Source: Bacteroidetes bacterium UBA3022
Lineage (GTDB): Bacteria > Bacteroidota > Bacteroidia > Chitinophagales > BACL12
DNA length: 40,074 bases
NCBI GenBank assembly: GCA_002346225.1
Contig: DDYY01000005.1
Span: forward strand, 1-40,074
Direction of reading: 5' to 3'
The first letter of the stretch is position 1, and every line of letters starts with the position of its first letter. Positions 23,742 to 31,678 of this stretch are shown here, one piece after another. A program made the translations under genes and the position numbers. Below the pieces are notes generated by a model, which was not told the DNA's origin, did not search any database, and was given only the letters and a program-made list of their open reading frames with translations.

Positions 23742-25045
23742 AAAGTGGAGTCGGGTTCCTCCGTAAGGAATGATTTTACCATTTCAAGTTTCCCATCATT
23801 GCTCAAAATGACTGAACCGCTTATTTCCAGTTTTCTGTGGGTCCATACTTCTATGCCTTCCCAGTATTCACCGCAGCGGTTGGTGATCAACCCGCCATCG
23901 ACAATGAGTTGGGCACCCGGACGCACTTTGATGCGCGCACCGGCAGGCAGCGATACGGTGCAGCGAACAATCAACGTGGCACCTTCCATGATATCAATGT
24001 CACCGGCAAAATCACGACCGGCATCAAATACAACAGTGGAGTCGCGTGGGATGGTGACCTTTTGCGCATTGCTGTACGTACACCAAACCGGATCTACCAC
24101 TTTTCTTTGGGAAGAATTTTCCTTCCACATATTGAAGTGCATCTTGGTCAGCTGACAAGGTGTAATGGCACACTGGCAGCCATTGTAGTCCATCATATTG
24201 TTGGAGGTTACTCCATCGCAGGGTGGAACGCCGGTATTTCCCCAGCAGCCTGGATTCTTGGGTGTGTCATCACAACCATCGTCGGTATTCCAACTATGAC
24301 TCAGTCCCAGTGAATGGCCTACTTCGTGGTTCAGCAGCCCGGAGTAATACCAGGGACCTTTATTATATAAATTCCCTTCATTGGTATAGAAATCGGTGTA
24401 CCGGTTATGGTAAGCACCAAAGAGTTTGATGTTCTTGCCAAATGACACTCCGGAGGTAGAAGGATTGTAATCAGGATTATTCCTGATGCTGTCCCAGTGA
24501 TGTTCTATGAGAAAAACATTGATTACACTGTCGCCACCGGTCGCATATCGAAATGGTCGCTGGTCACCGAGAGAATACAAACCACCGTTGGCTTTCTTAT
24601 TGAACCAGGCGGTGCTGTCGTCATCGTGAAAGTAAATGCCATCTTCTCCGGTGGCGGCATCTCCCCACAACACCAGGCGAATTTTGGTTGGCAGGGCAGG
24701 TGTATTGTTTCCTTCGGGAAGGTTCATGGGCTGGTTATCGGCAAGCTTTTCATTGCATACCATGATCAGCTCCCGCACGTACTGCTTGGCCTGCGCTTCA
24801 TTGAAGTTGGTCGTGCCATCGGCAGTGCGCATAATATGAAAATTCAGCCGGATGGTTCGTATGAGCGAATACTGATCGGGCGTATAGTTTTCAAACCGGT
24901 TACAGAAAATACCTGCTGATTCAGTGGTGGTGGTCTGCAGCTCCTCCTGCCCAATCATCGCCTTTTCATACACAGGCGTGCATCCTATCCCGGCTACCAG
25001 TATTAAAATCCATTGCCAGGGTTGTCGTACAATATTTCCAAACAT
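23738..25045 (-). CDS. Secreted zinc metalloprotease lipoprotein (M43/pappalysin-like)
   Basis: A 435-residue protein. The ATG at 25045 gives a lipoprotein signal peptide with lipobox VAGIGC (Cys22); an in-frame TTG at 25060 was rejected. The zinc-binding motif HEVGHSLGLSH lies at about residues 238-248. It is followed by CDDTPKNPGC and a Met-turn NNMMDY near residue 282, the layout of the pappalysin-like M43 metzincins. A C-terminal domain (about residues 320-435) is right-handed beta-helix-like with short repeats (VVFDAGRDFAGDIDIM, ATLIVRCTVSL, GAQLIVDGGLITNRCG). The protein probably acts at the outer surface or in the periplasm. It is overlapped by the CotH gene and divergent from a small lipoprotein gene across a shared promoter region of only 30 bases. 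Confidence 0.85.
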   Translation of the reverse strand: MFGNIVRQPWQWILILVAGIGCTPVYEKAMIGQEELQTTTTESAGIFCNRFENYTPDQYSLIRTIRLNFHIMRTADGTTNFNEAQAKQYVRELIMVCNEKLADNQPMNLPEGNNTPALPTKIRLVLWGDAATGEDGIYFHDDDSTAWFNKKANGGLYSLGDQRPFRYATGGDSVINVFLIEHHWDSIRNNPDYNPSTSGVSFGKNIKLFGAYHNRYTDFYTNEGNLYNKGPWYYSGLLNHEVGHSLGLSHSWNTDDGCDDTPKNPGCWGNTGVPPCDGVTSNNMMDYNGCQCAITPCQLTKMHFNMWKENSSQRKVVDPVWCTYSNAQKVTIPRDSTVVFDAGRDFAGDIDIMEGATLIVRCTVSLPAGARIKVRPGAQLIVDGGLITNRCGEYWEGIEVWTHRKLEISGSVILSNDGKLEMVKSFLTEEPDSTL

Positions 25046-25053
25046 TACCTTTG
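25022..25053 (+). promoter_or_regulatory. Putative housekeeping promoter, TTG-N21-TACCTTTG
   Basis: TTG at 25022-25024 and TACCTTTG at 25046-25053 match the Bacteroidota -33/-7 consensus (TTTG and TAnnTTTG) with a 21-base spacer, a usual distance. The TSS would fall near 25060, upstream of the start at 25076. It overlaps the first codons of the divergent metalloprotease gene. Confidence 0.55.
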
Positions 25054-25075
25054 TGTTCAAATGAGCTATAAAACT

Positions 25076-25642
25076 ATGAGATTTTCAACGTTCCTTTTTG
25101 CCGCCGCGTTTACAGGCGCTTTGATGATGGGTTGTAATGGACAACAACGGCAGGCGAAAAATATTGCACAATTGCAGCAACAGGTGGATAGCCTGTTGTC
25201 CAATACTCCTGTCTTATCACCCGAAAACAGGGCGCTCACCAACGAACTGATAGCCGCTTACCTGGATTATGCAAAAGCCTACCCATCTGATACACTTTCC
25301 GCCATGTACACCTTTGAGGCCGCAGGCTTAAAAACCCAGCTTCCTGACCTGAAAGGCGCTATTGCGGTTTACGAAGAAGTGTATACCAATTTTCCTGAAA
25401 GCAGATATGCCCCGATGAGTATGCTGGCAGTGGCGGGTTTATGGGATATTACCCTGGGTGAGCCTGAAACAGCCCGACCCTATTACGAGTTGCTGCTGGA
25501 AAAATATCCTATCGAAGCGGGCCAATACGGTATAGAAAATACGCTTAAAACGCTGGGTATGTCGCCCGAAGCATCACTGGAAATGATCATGCAGGGCAAG
25601 ACCGATACCTTGGATATCAGCGAGGCATCAAGCGGAGAGTAG
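25076..25642 (+). CDS. Small lipoprotein with tetratricopeptide-like helices
   Basis: A 188-residue protein whose N-terminus (MRFSTFLFAAAFTGALMMGC) is a lipoprotein signal with Cys20. The ATG at 25076 is preferred to upstream ATG/TTG starts at 25061 and 25013, because it follows the promoter by about 23 bases and starts the signal directly. The mature part holds helical pairs typical of tetratricopeptide repeats (LDYAKAYPSDTLSAMYTFEAAGL, GAIAVYEEVYTNFPESRYAPM, ETARPYYELLLEKYPIEAGQYG). It resembles small periplasmic TPR lipoproteins such as YbgF/BamD relatives, but the function is unknown. Its last 15 bases overlap the end of the convergent cdaA gene. Confidence 0.72.
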   Translation: MRFSTFLFAAAFTGALMMGCNGQQRQAKNIAQLQQQVDSLLSNTPVLSPENRALTNELIAAYLDYAKAYPSDTLSAMYTFEAAGLKTQLPDLKGAIAVYEEVYTNFPESRYAPMSMLAVAGLWDITLGEPETARPYYELLLEKYPIEAGQYGIENTLKTLGMSPEASLEMIMQGKTDTLDISEASSGE

Positions 25643-26437
25643 GGAAGTAGCCAGGGCACTCCGAATTTCCTCGTCCGAAACATTGAGCTGCAGCCGGCCT
25701 TCTTTGGCCAGTGAAATGATACCGTTTTCCTCTGATACAATGATAGCAAGTGCATCACTGACTTCGGTGATGCCTACTGCGGAACGGTGACGCAGTCCCA
25801 CATGTCCGGGTACATCCTGATTTTCACTGACAGGCAACACACATCGTGCAGCCAGAATTTTATTATCGGCGATAATGACAGCGCCATCGTGTAATGGTCC
25901 GGTTTTATTAAAGATGGACTCCAGCAAGTCGCCACTGATATCTCCCCGAATCAAAATACCGGAATTGACAAAAAACTGTAGTCGGCTGGTGGTAGGGAAC
26001 ACCAGCAGCGCACCGGTTTTGCTATCGGCCATATGGTGCAATGCCGCCATCAGTTCATCCACTTCTTTGTGCTGCGCCTGCGTAATGCCGTAATGCTGCA
26101 GGTTGAACCGTCCCCAAAAGGCAGGTTTGCGTATATCTCTGTTTTTACCGAGTTGCAGCAGAAAACGACGTACCTCCGGTTGAAATACAATGAGCAGTCC
26201 CAGTACCCCTATATTGATGAACTGACCCAGTACATCGGATATGAGCTTGAGTTCCAGTGCCTCTGCCAAAAGCGTAAGCAGGTATACCACGAGTATGCCG
26301 AAGAAGATATTGTAGGCTAGGCTTCCTCTGACAATGCGGTAGAGCTGGTAGATGAGGAATGCCAGCAACAGAATATCAATGGCATCGCTCCATCCGAATT
26401 CGAGAAATCCTATTTTCATCAATGGTATCAGGTACAT
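25628..26437 (-). CDS. cdaA: Membrane diadenylate cyclase CdaA
   Basis: A 269-residue c-di-AMP synthase. The N-terminal region has three transmembrane helices (about residues 15-110, including LLLAFLIYQLYRIV and FGILVVYLLTLLAEAL). The catalytic DAC domain follows, with the signatures FNKTGPLHDGAVIIAD (Asp of DGA near residue 183) and GLRHRSAVG (near residue 214) needed to bind ATP and metal. It makes c-di-AMP from two ATP at the inner membrane. The start at 26437 is 13 bases after folP; an in-frame ATG at 26419 is also possible. folP-cdaA linkage is common in Bacteroidota. Confidence 0.93.
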   Translation of the reverse strand: MYLIPLMKIGFLEFGWSDAIDILLLAFLIYQLYRIVRGSLAYNIFFGILVVYLLTLLAEALELKLISDVLGQFINIGVLGLLIVFQPEVRRFLLQLGKNRDIRKPAFWGRFNLQHYGITQAQHKEVDELMAALHHMADSKTGALLVFPTTSRLQFFVNSGILIRGDISGDLLESIFNKTGPLHDGAVIIADNKILAARCVLPVSENQDVPGHVGLRHRSAVGITEVSDALAIIVSEENGIISLAKEGRLQLNVSDEEIRSALATSLLSA

Positions 26438-26449
26438 ACGGAGGTAAAA

Positions 26450-27322
26450 TTAAGCATCTGCAGCTGCCATCGCGAATTCCCTGTAAATCCTGATGGTTTC
26501 CCAGGCTTCCCGTACATCGTGTACCCTTAATATCTGCACCCCTTTGACCAGCAGGTACATGTGCATGGCTGTGCTGCCGTTCAGTGCATTTTCGGGTCGG
26601 GTGCCAATTACTTTCGTCACCATAGATTTTCTGGATATCCCTGCCATCAGCGGCATGCCCAACGCACGGAAACGATCCAGATGAGCGCCCAGCAAGTAGT
26701 TGTGGTGGAGTGCCTTCCCGAATCCGAAGCCAGGATCGACGATGAGTTGGCGAATACCTTGTTGCATCAGGGTTTGTATTCTTTCCCTGAAGAATTGCAG
26801 TACTTCTTCTACCACATCGTTGTATTGCGGGTTGTGCTGCATGGTGCCTGGTTCTCCCTGCATATGCATCACCACCATGGGCAGCTGATGGGTTGCGATG
26901 ATGTCGGCCATCGATGCATCATAGGTGCCTCCGCTGATATCGTTAATGATATCAGCCCCGCAGCGGATGGCTTCCAGTGCTGTGCTGCCATGGAGGGTAT
27001 CGATAGACAAAATGGCCTGCGGGAATTCCCGCTTGAGCTGAATAATAACCGGGAGAATGCGGTCCATTTCTTCCTGTGGACTGATGATGGTTGCACCGGG
27101 TCTCGATGACATACCACCTATATCGATGATATCAGCGCCGTCTTGCAACATGGAATTGGCATGAAAGACTGCTGCATCCAGCCGATGATGCCGGCCTCCG
27201 TCGTAAAAGGAATCGGGTGTGACATTCAGAATACCCATGATGCGGGGTGTGGATAAGTCCAGCACGCGACCACCGGTCGACAGGGTAGTAAGCAAAGGGA
27301 AATATGTAGTTTTGGAGTCCAT
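26450..27322 (-). CDS. folP: Dihydropteroate synthase
   Basis: A 290-residue TIM-barrel enzyme of folate synthesis that joins p-aminobenzoate and 6-hydroxymethyl-dihydropterin diphosphate. The motifs are IMGILNVTPDSFYDGG at residues 28-43, DIGGMSSRPGA near 72, SIDTLHGSTALEA, DIINDISGG and DPGFGFGKALHHN. All substrate-binding residues of the canonical pterin and sulfonamide sites appear present. It lies in the same minus-strand unit as cdaA, 12 bases upstream of it, and is divergent from the DUF1599 gene with 16 bases between starts. Confidence 0.95.
   Translation of the reverse strand: MDSKTTYFPLLTTLSTGGRVLDLSTPRIMGILNVTPDSFYDGGRHHRLDAAVFHANSMLQDGADIIDIGGMSSRPGATIISPQEEMDRILPVIIQLKREFPQAILSIDTLHGSTALEAIRCGADIINDISGGTYDASMADIIATHQLPMVVMHMQGEPGTMQHNPQYNDVVEEVLQFFRERIQTLMQQGIRQLIVDPGFGFGKALHHNYLLGAHLDRFRALGMPLMAGISRKSMVTKVIGTRPENALNGSTAMHMYLLVKGVQILRVHDVREAWETIRIYREFAMAAADA
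27307..27314 (+). promoter_or_regulatory. Possible -7 promoter element (TAGTTTTG) before the DUF1599 gene
   Basis: TAGTTTTG matches TAnnTTTG and lies 24 bases upstream of the ATG at 27339, inside the start of folP. It could drive the plus-strand operon DUF1599 to aroK. A -33 TTG is absent at the expected place. Confidence 0.4.
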
Positions 27323-27338
27323 TTAGGCACTAAAAGTA

Positions 27339-27890
27339 ATGAATCCACCAACAAATCTGACCGACAGCCAGTACGATGCAGTCATCGGCCGGTGCCGGGA
27401 TATTTTCGTAAAAAAAGTACAGGATTACGGTACCTCCTGGAGGGTGTTGCGTCCGTCTTCGCTCACCGACCAGATCTTTATTAAAGCCCAGCGCATCCGC
27501 ACCATCGAGCAGAATGCCGAGCGCAAGGTCAGCGATACGGTGGAGGATGAATTCATCGGCATAATCAACTATGCGCTGATAGCATTGATTCAACTTAAGC
27601 TCGACGAAAAAGCGCCTATCCATATGGATGCAGCAGAAGCCCTGCGGCATTACAACGAAGGAGCCACTGAGGTCAAGCACCTGATGGAGGCGAAGAACCA
27701 CGACTATGGAGAAGCGTGGCGAGACATGCGCACGAGCTCTTTCACCGACCTTATCCTGGTGAAATTGCTGCGCATCAAACAAATAGAAGAAAACAATGGA
27801 CAGACCCTGATATCGGAAGGGGTGGCCTCACACTATATGGATATGGTGAACTATGCCGTATTCGCACTTATTCAAATGTCTGAAAACTAA
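27339..27890 (+). CDS. DUF1599 family protein (tandem repeat)
   Basis: A 183-residue protein made of two copies of the same DUF1599 motif: KKVQDYGTSWRVLRPSSLTD and, about 84 residues later, AKNHDYGEAWRDMRTSSFTD, each followed by a K-x-x-R-I-x-x-I-E-x-N helix and an N-Y-A-hydrophobic-A-L-I-Q helix. The duplication indicates a symmetric, all-alpha fold related to MazG/dUTPase-like helical nucleotide-binding proteins; the reaction is not known. Bacteroidota genomes often place it next to folP and a DoxX-thioredoxin gene, as here. It starts the operon to aroK and is separated from the next gene by eight bases. Confidence 0.85.
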   Translation: MNPPTNLTDSQYDAVIGRCRDIFVKKVQDYGTSWRVLRPSSLTDQIFIKAQRIRTIEQNAERKVSDTVEDEFIGIINYALIALIQLKLDEKAPIHMDAAEALRHYNEGATEVKHLMEAKNHDYGEAWRDMRTSSFTDLILVKLLRIKQIEENNGQTLISEGVASHYMDMVNYAVFALIQMSEN

Positions 27891-27898
27891 ATCGCACC

Positions 27899-29572
27899 AT
27901 GAAAGCTATTGTTACAGTTTGCAGGTTATTGGTAGGAGTACTATTCATCTTCTCAGGGCTTATCAAAGCCAATGATCCGGTGGGCTTTGCCATCAAGCTG
28001 GAGGAGTACTATGAAATATTCGCATCCGGTGGAGGATTGTTGCGCATTTTCGAGTGGCATTTGCTGCTGGAGAGCGTTGTATTCCAGGCAGCGCTGATAT
28101 GTGTGGTAGAGGTGGCATTGGGTGTGCTGTTGTTGCTGGGCATGTGGAAGAAAACCGTTACCTGGCTATTGCTCCTTATGATTGTATTCTTCACCATTCT
28201 TACCGGTTATGCAGCGGTAACAGGCAAGGTTACTGATTGCGGTTGTTTTGGAGATGCTATACCGCTGACGCCCTGGCAGTCGTTTTACAAGGATATTGTA
28301 TTACTCGTTTTAATATTGATACTATTTATATACAAAAAACACATACAGCGCCTGTTGCCTGCTATTCCTTCGTTTGTGCTGGCTTTTGCAGGAACAGCAT
28401 TCACCGTATGGGTAGCTAACACAGCTGTTAAGTACGATGTGTTCATCGATTTCAGACCGTATAAGCCAGGCAACAATATCAGTGCTTTAATGGCCATCCC
28501 GGAAGATGCGGACCCACCGGTGGTGGAAATGCAATACATCTATGTCAACAAGAATACCCAGGCTGAAGAGGTAGTGAAAATACGCTCCAACCAAAACGAC
28601 TTTAATAAACTGGTGCCTTACAGCGATACACTGGTGTGGCAATTCAAGGAGCGAAAGGACAAGCTGATAGATCCCGGTTTTGTACCTAAGATTTCCGATT
28701 TTGCTGTTATCGATGAATACGACAATGATATCACCGAGAAAATTCTATCCTACGACGATTACATGATTATGGTGGTTTCCCCCGGACTCGATAAAACGCA
28801 TAAACCGGCATGGGAGGCTGTTAATACATTGCAGCGTGCTGCGGAAGAAGCGGGCATCTTTACATTCGGATTTGTGGCTTCGGGGAGAACGGAGATTGAT
28901 AAGTTCCGCCACAACCATCAGACGGCATTTCCATTCTATCAGGGCGATCAGAAAGTATGCCTGGCGATAGCCCGCACCAATCCGGCTATAGTACTGATGA
29001 AGCAGGGTACTGTTATTGCCAAATGGCCCTGGCGGGAAATTCCCGATTTCGCAGATGTAAAAGCAGAGCACTTCCCGGAAAGAGCCAACACCTCGGTGCT
29101 GTTCAATCCCCCTGCGGAAGAAGGAGCACTTTTTAATCTCGGTGAAGATGCACTGTACCGCCTCACCAATAGCATGGAGCCTTACAATGAGTTTTTTCTA
29201 ATGGATGATAGTGGAGAAGACAAGGCATCGGCATTTATCGGAGAAAGGGATACAGTTTTCCTGGTCATCATCAATAAGCTTTCTGGATTAACCAACAGTG
29301 AATACACCCTGATGGATCCGATGCTGCATGCACTGCAATCGAATGGCAGTCATTATGCGGTAATCAGTTCCAGCAGCAGTAGTGTAGTGGCGGAAATGAG
29401 TTCGGTAACCGGCTTAGGCTTTCCCCATTTTGAAAGCGATGGCGAAGTGCTGGAAAAAATAGTAAGCAGCAATACAGGCATTGTCGTACTCATTGGTGGC
29501 CGTGTGGCAGCAAAGGTGGAGGGTGCCGACTGGTCTGAAATCGAAGCATTGATTAATCCATCAAGCGATTGA
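27899..29572 (+). CDS. DoxX/MauE-like membrane protein with thioredoxin-like C-terminal region (BT_3928 family)
   Basis: A 557-residue inner-membrane protein. Residues 1-155 form four to five helices of the DoxX/MauE type, with FSGLIKANDPVGFAIKLEEY near the start and the redox-type motif DCGCFGDAIPLTPWQSFYKD near residue 120. A further helix (about 158-180) precedes a periplasmic region (about 185-390) that resembles the thioredoxin-like domain of BT_3928 proteins. The remaining 170 residues (from about 390) look like a second, degenerate thioredoxin-like unit (FLVIINKLSGL, YAVISSSSSSVV, GIVVLIGGRVAAK). Family members I know are nearer 360-380 residues, so this C-terminal extension is unusual. 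The CxC pair suggests a role in thiol redox. The stop overlaps the TTG start of the next gene. Confidence 0.8.
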   Translation: MKAIVTVCRLLVGVLFIFSGLIKANDPVGFAIKLEEYYEIFASGGGLLRIFEWHLLLESVVFQAALICVVEVALGVLLLLGMWKKTVTWLLLLMIVFFTILTGYAAVTGKVTDCGCFGDAIPLTPWQSFYKDIVLLVLILILFIYKKHIQRLLPAIPSFVLAFAGTAFTVWVANTAVKYDVFIDFRPYKPGNNISALMAIPEDADPPVVEMQYIYVNKNTQAEEVVKIRSNQNDFNKLVPYSDTLVWQFKERKDKLIDPGFVPKISDFAVIDEYDNDITEKILSYDDYMIMVVSPGLDKTHKPAWEAVNTLQRAAEEAGIFTFGFVASGRTEIDKFRHNHQTAFPFYQGDQKVCLAIARTNPAIVLMKQGTVIAKWPWREIPDFADVKAEHFPERANTSVLFNPPAEEGALFNLGEDALYRLTNSMEPYNEFFLMDDSGEDKASAFIGERDTVFLVIINKLSGLTNSEYTLMDPMLHALQSNGSHYAVISSSSSSVVAEMSSVTGLGFPHFESDGEVLEKIVSSNTGIVVLIGGRVAAKVEGADWSEIEALINPSSD

Positions 29573-30651
29573 TTCGATATTTAGCAGAAAGAATAGGAAG
29601 CGGTGCACTGGTGCTTGTCGGTGTAGCCATATTGGTTTTTTTTCTATTTCAATTGGTGCGTTTTAATCCTGCCTATGCCAGTGCAGGGGAATCGGCATCG
29701 GAGGCTACGATACAGAATATCAACAGAGAGCTGGGACTCGATTTGCCTGTAGGGCGACAGTTGCTGCTGTACCTCAACGATATTTCTCCCCTCAGTTTTC
29801 ATGTGCATCAATCCGATGCGAGAAGCTATTACAACCCTGAAAAATACAAGGGGTACAAGCTGTTCGGTATATCCGGAACCGAAGTGGTGCTCAAACAACC
29901 CTATCTGGGCAAATCATTTCAAACCGGCAGACCCGTTGCGGCCCTGTTGAATGATGTTCTGCCCAATACGTTGGTGCTGGCTTTCAGCGCTATCGTCCTG
30001 GCAAGTATTATCGGCATATGGCTGGGGGTGACTGCCGCTGTATCCCAGGGGTCGCTTATCGACAGAACAGTAACTACCATTTCAGTCCTGGGTATTTCCT
30101 TCCCTTCCTTTTTTGCAGCCATTGTGCTGCAATTGGTTTTTGCGTATTGGCTCAGTGCATGGACAGGCTTAAAAATGACCGGCAATCTCTATGAAGCAGA
30201 CCCTTATACCGGCGTCGTGCACCTTTCATTGCAGAATCTCCTCCTGCCGGCCATTGCGTTGGGCGTGCGACCGGTAGCTGTGATTACCCAGATAACAAGG
30301 AGTTCAATGCTGGATGTATTGCACGCTGACTACATCCGCACGGCAAGGGCAAAAGGCATGTCGTGGAGGCCTGTAGTTTTTCGACATGCGTTAAAAAATG
30401 CGCTTATTCCGGTCATTACCTCCATAACGGGCTGGCTGGCATCACTGCTGGCAGGGGCCTTCTTTATTGAAGTGGTATTCAATTACAACGGACTGGGGCT
30501 GGAAACCGTCAATGCTGTAATGGTGAAGGATATTCCGGTGGCCAGCGGTGCTGTGTTGTACATAGCCACCGTATTCGTTATCATTAATATTCTTACCGAT
30601 ATGCTGTACAGTTTAGTTGACCCCAGGGTATCTTTAACATCAGAAAAATAA
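29569..30651 (+). CDS. Oligopeptide/dipeptide ABC transporter permease (DppB/OppB-like)
   Basis: A 360-residue permease starting at TTG 29569, overlapping the previous stop, with the typical N-terminus MIRYLAERIGSGALVLVGVAI. It has six transmembrane helices and a long periplasmic loop after helix 1 (about residues 30-120). The binding-protein-dependent transport (EAA) signature RTARAKGMSWRPVVFRHALK is near residue 258, followed by NALIPVITSITGWLASLLAG. This fits a DppB/OppB-type subunit importing peptides. No DppC, ATPase or binding protein is in the window, so the partner genes must lie elsewhere. aroK begins four bases after its stop. Confidence 0.9.
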   Translation: MIRYLAERIGSGALVLVGVAILVFFLFQLVRFNPAYASAGESASEATIQNINRELGLDLPVGRQLLLYLNDISPLSFHVHQSDARSYYNPEKYKGYKLFGISGTEVVLKQPYLGKSFQTGRPVAALLNDVLPNTLVLAFSAIVLASIIGIWLGVTAAVSQGSLIDRTVTTISVLGISFPSFFAAIVLQLVFAYWLSAWTGLKMTGNLYEADPYTGVVHLSLQNLLLPAIALGVRPVAVITQITRSSMLDVLHADYIRTARAKGMSWRPVVFRHALKNALIPVITSITGWLASLLAGAFFIEVVFNYNGLGLETVNAVMVKDIPVASGAVLYIATVFVIINILTDMLYSLVDPRVSLTSEK

Positions 30652-30655
30652 AAAT

Positions 30656-31174
30656 ATGCGTATTTATTTGCTTGGATTTATGGGTTCTGGAAAAAGCAGT
30701 CAGGGAAAAAAACTGGCTTCGAAGCTGGGCTATAAGTTTCTGGATACAGACCAAATGATTGAGAAAGCAAGCAATGCCAAAATCAGTGAAATCTTTCGCG
30801 ATAAGGGCGAGTCGTGGTTTCGCGATTTGGAAGCGGATGTGCTACGAGCGACTGTGCTGTATCCCGATGCGGTGATTGCCTGCGGCGGAGGAACACCCTG
30901 TTACTTCAATAACATGCAATGGATGCTGGCAAGAGGCGTAACGATTTATATGCAGCAACCGGCAGAGCGATTGTTCGGAAGGCTGAAATCGAGGAAGGCC
31001 AAAAGACCATTGATTGCCGGAATGGATGATGCTGCACTGAAAAACTACATTATCGAAAAACTATCGCAACGCAATTACTTCTATCAGAAAGCCCACCATA
31101 CGGTCGACCTTTCAGAGCATGGTGTAAAGGATATTCTGGAAATGCTGGAGCAGCAGTACGGTCAGCTGAGGTAA
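30656..31174 (+). CDS. aroK: Shikimate kinase
   Basis: A 172-residue P-loop kinase that phosphorylates shikimate for chorismate synthesis. The Walker A motif is LGFMGSGKSSQGKKLA (residues 5-20), and the substrate-binding Asp/Arg are in FLDTDQMIEK, SWFRDLEADVL and ACGGGTPC near residues 29-84. The lid Arg is in RLFGRLKSRKAKRPL. It is the last gene of the plus-strand operon and overlaps the convergent phosphoribosyltransferase end by 13 bases. Confidence 0.93.
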   Translation: MRIYLLGFMGSGKSSQGKKLASKLGYKFLDTDQMIEKASNAKISEIFRDKGESWFRDLEADVLRATVLYPDAVIACGGGTPCYFNNMQWMLARGVTIYMQQPAERLFGRLKSRKAKRPLIAGMDDAALKNYIIEKLSQRNYFYQKAHHTVDLSEHGVKDILEMLEQQYGQLR

Positions 31175-31677
31175 ATACCCTCTTCGCCCGCGCGGCTGAT
31201 GACCACTGTGATATGCTCCTGAATAGTAGTGCTCAGTGAGAGTCCTACATAATCGGGCTGCAGGGGAAACTGCTTATGGGTTCGCTCTACCAGTACAGCC
31301 ATCTGAATTTTCTTCGGATGGTAATCCAGGAAAGGCTTCATTGCATACAGCAGTGTCCTTCCCGAATTCGAAACATCGTCCACCAGCACCACCACCTTCC
31401 CATTGATGTCGGCTTCCGACATGGCAATTTGAACAGGGGAGTCTGCAGGCCGGCCCTTGTCGAGTTCAATATGTGTCAATACAATTCTGGCGGAAACAAT
31501 TTTCTTGAGCTGATCATGCAGATGCATGGCCAGGGCGTACCCTTCGGTATTATGACAAATGCCGGCTATGATAATTTCCGGCTCGTCGTAGTTGTCTTCC
31601 GCAATTTCGAAAGCGAGCCTTTTAATCTTTTGCTGCACCAGCGGCCAGTCGGCAATTCGGGTGTATTGTTCATCCAT
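31162..31677 (-). CDS. Phosphoribosyltransferase family protein (PyrR-like)
   Basis: A 171-residue type I phosphoribosyltransferase. The PRPP-binding motif VVVLVDDVSNSGRTLLYA lies at about residues 93-110, preceded by an N-terminal hydrophobic strand (IIIAGICHNTEGYALA) that binds the pyrophosphate and followed by a flexible hood (VLVERTHKQFPLQPDYVGL). The length and the final motif match PyrR/Apt-like bacteroidete proteins often placed next to shikimate kinase. It could salvage uracil or a purine, or act as a PyrR-type regulator; the hood does not decide. It starts one base after the upstream subtilase stop and so may be cotranscribed with it. Confidence 0.85.
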   Translation of the reverse strand: MDEQYTRIADWPLVQQKIKRLAFEIAEDNYDEPEIIIAGICHNTEGYALAMHLHDQLKKIVSARIVLTHIELDKGRPADSPVQIAMSEADINGKVVVLVDDVSNSGRTLLYAMKPFLDYHPKKIQMAVLVERTHKQFPLQPDYVGLSLSTTIQEHITVVISRAGEEGIYLS

Positions 31678-31678
31678 C

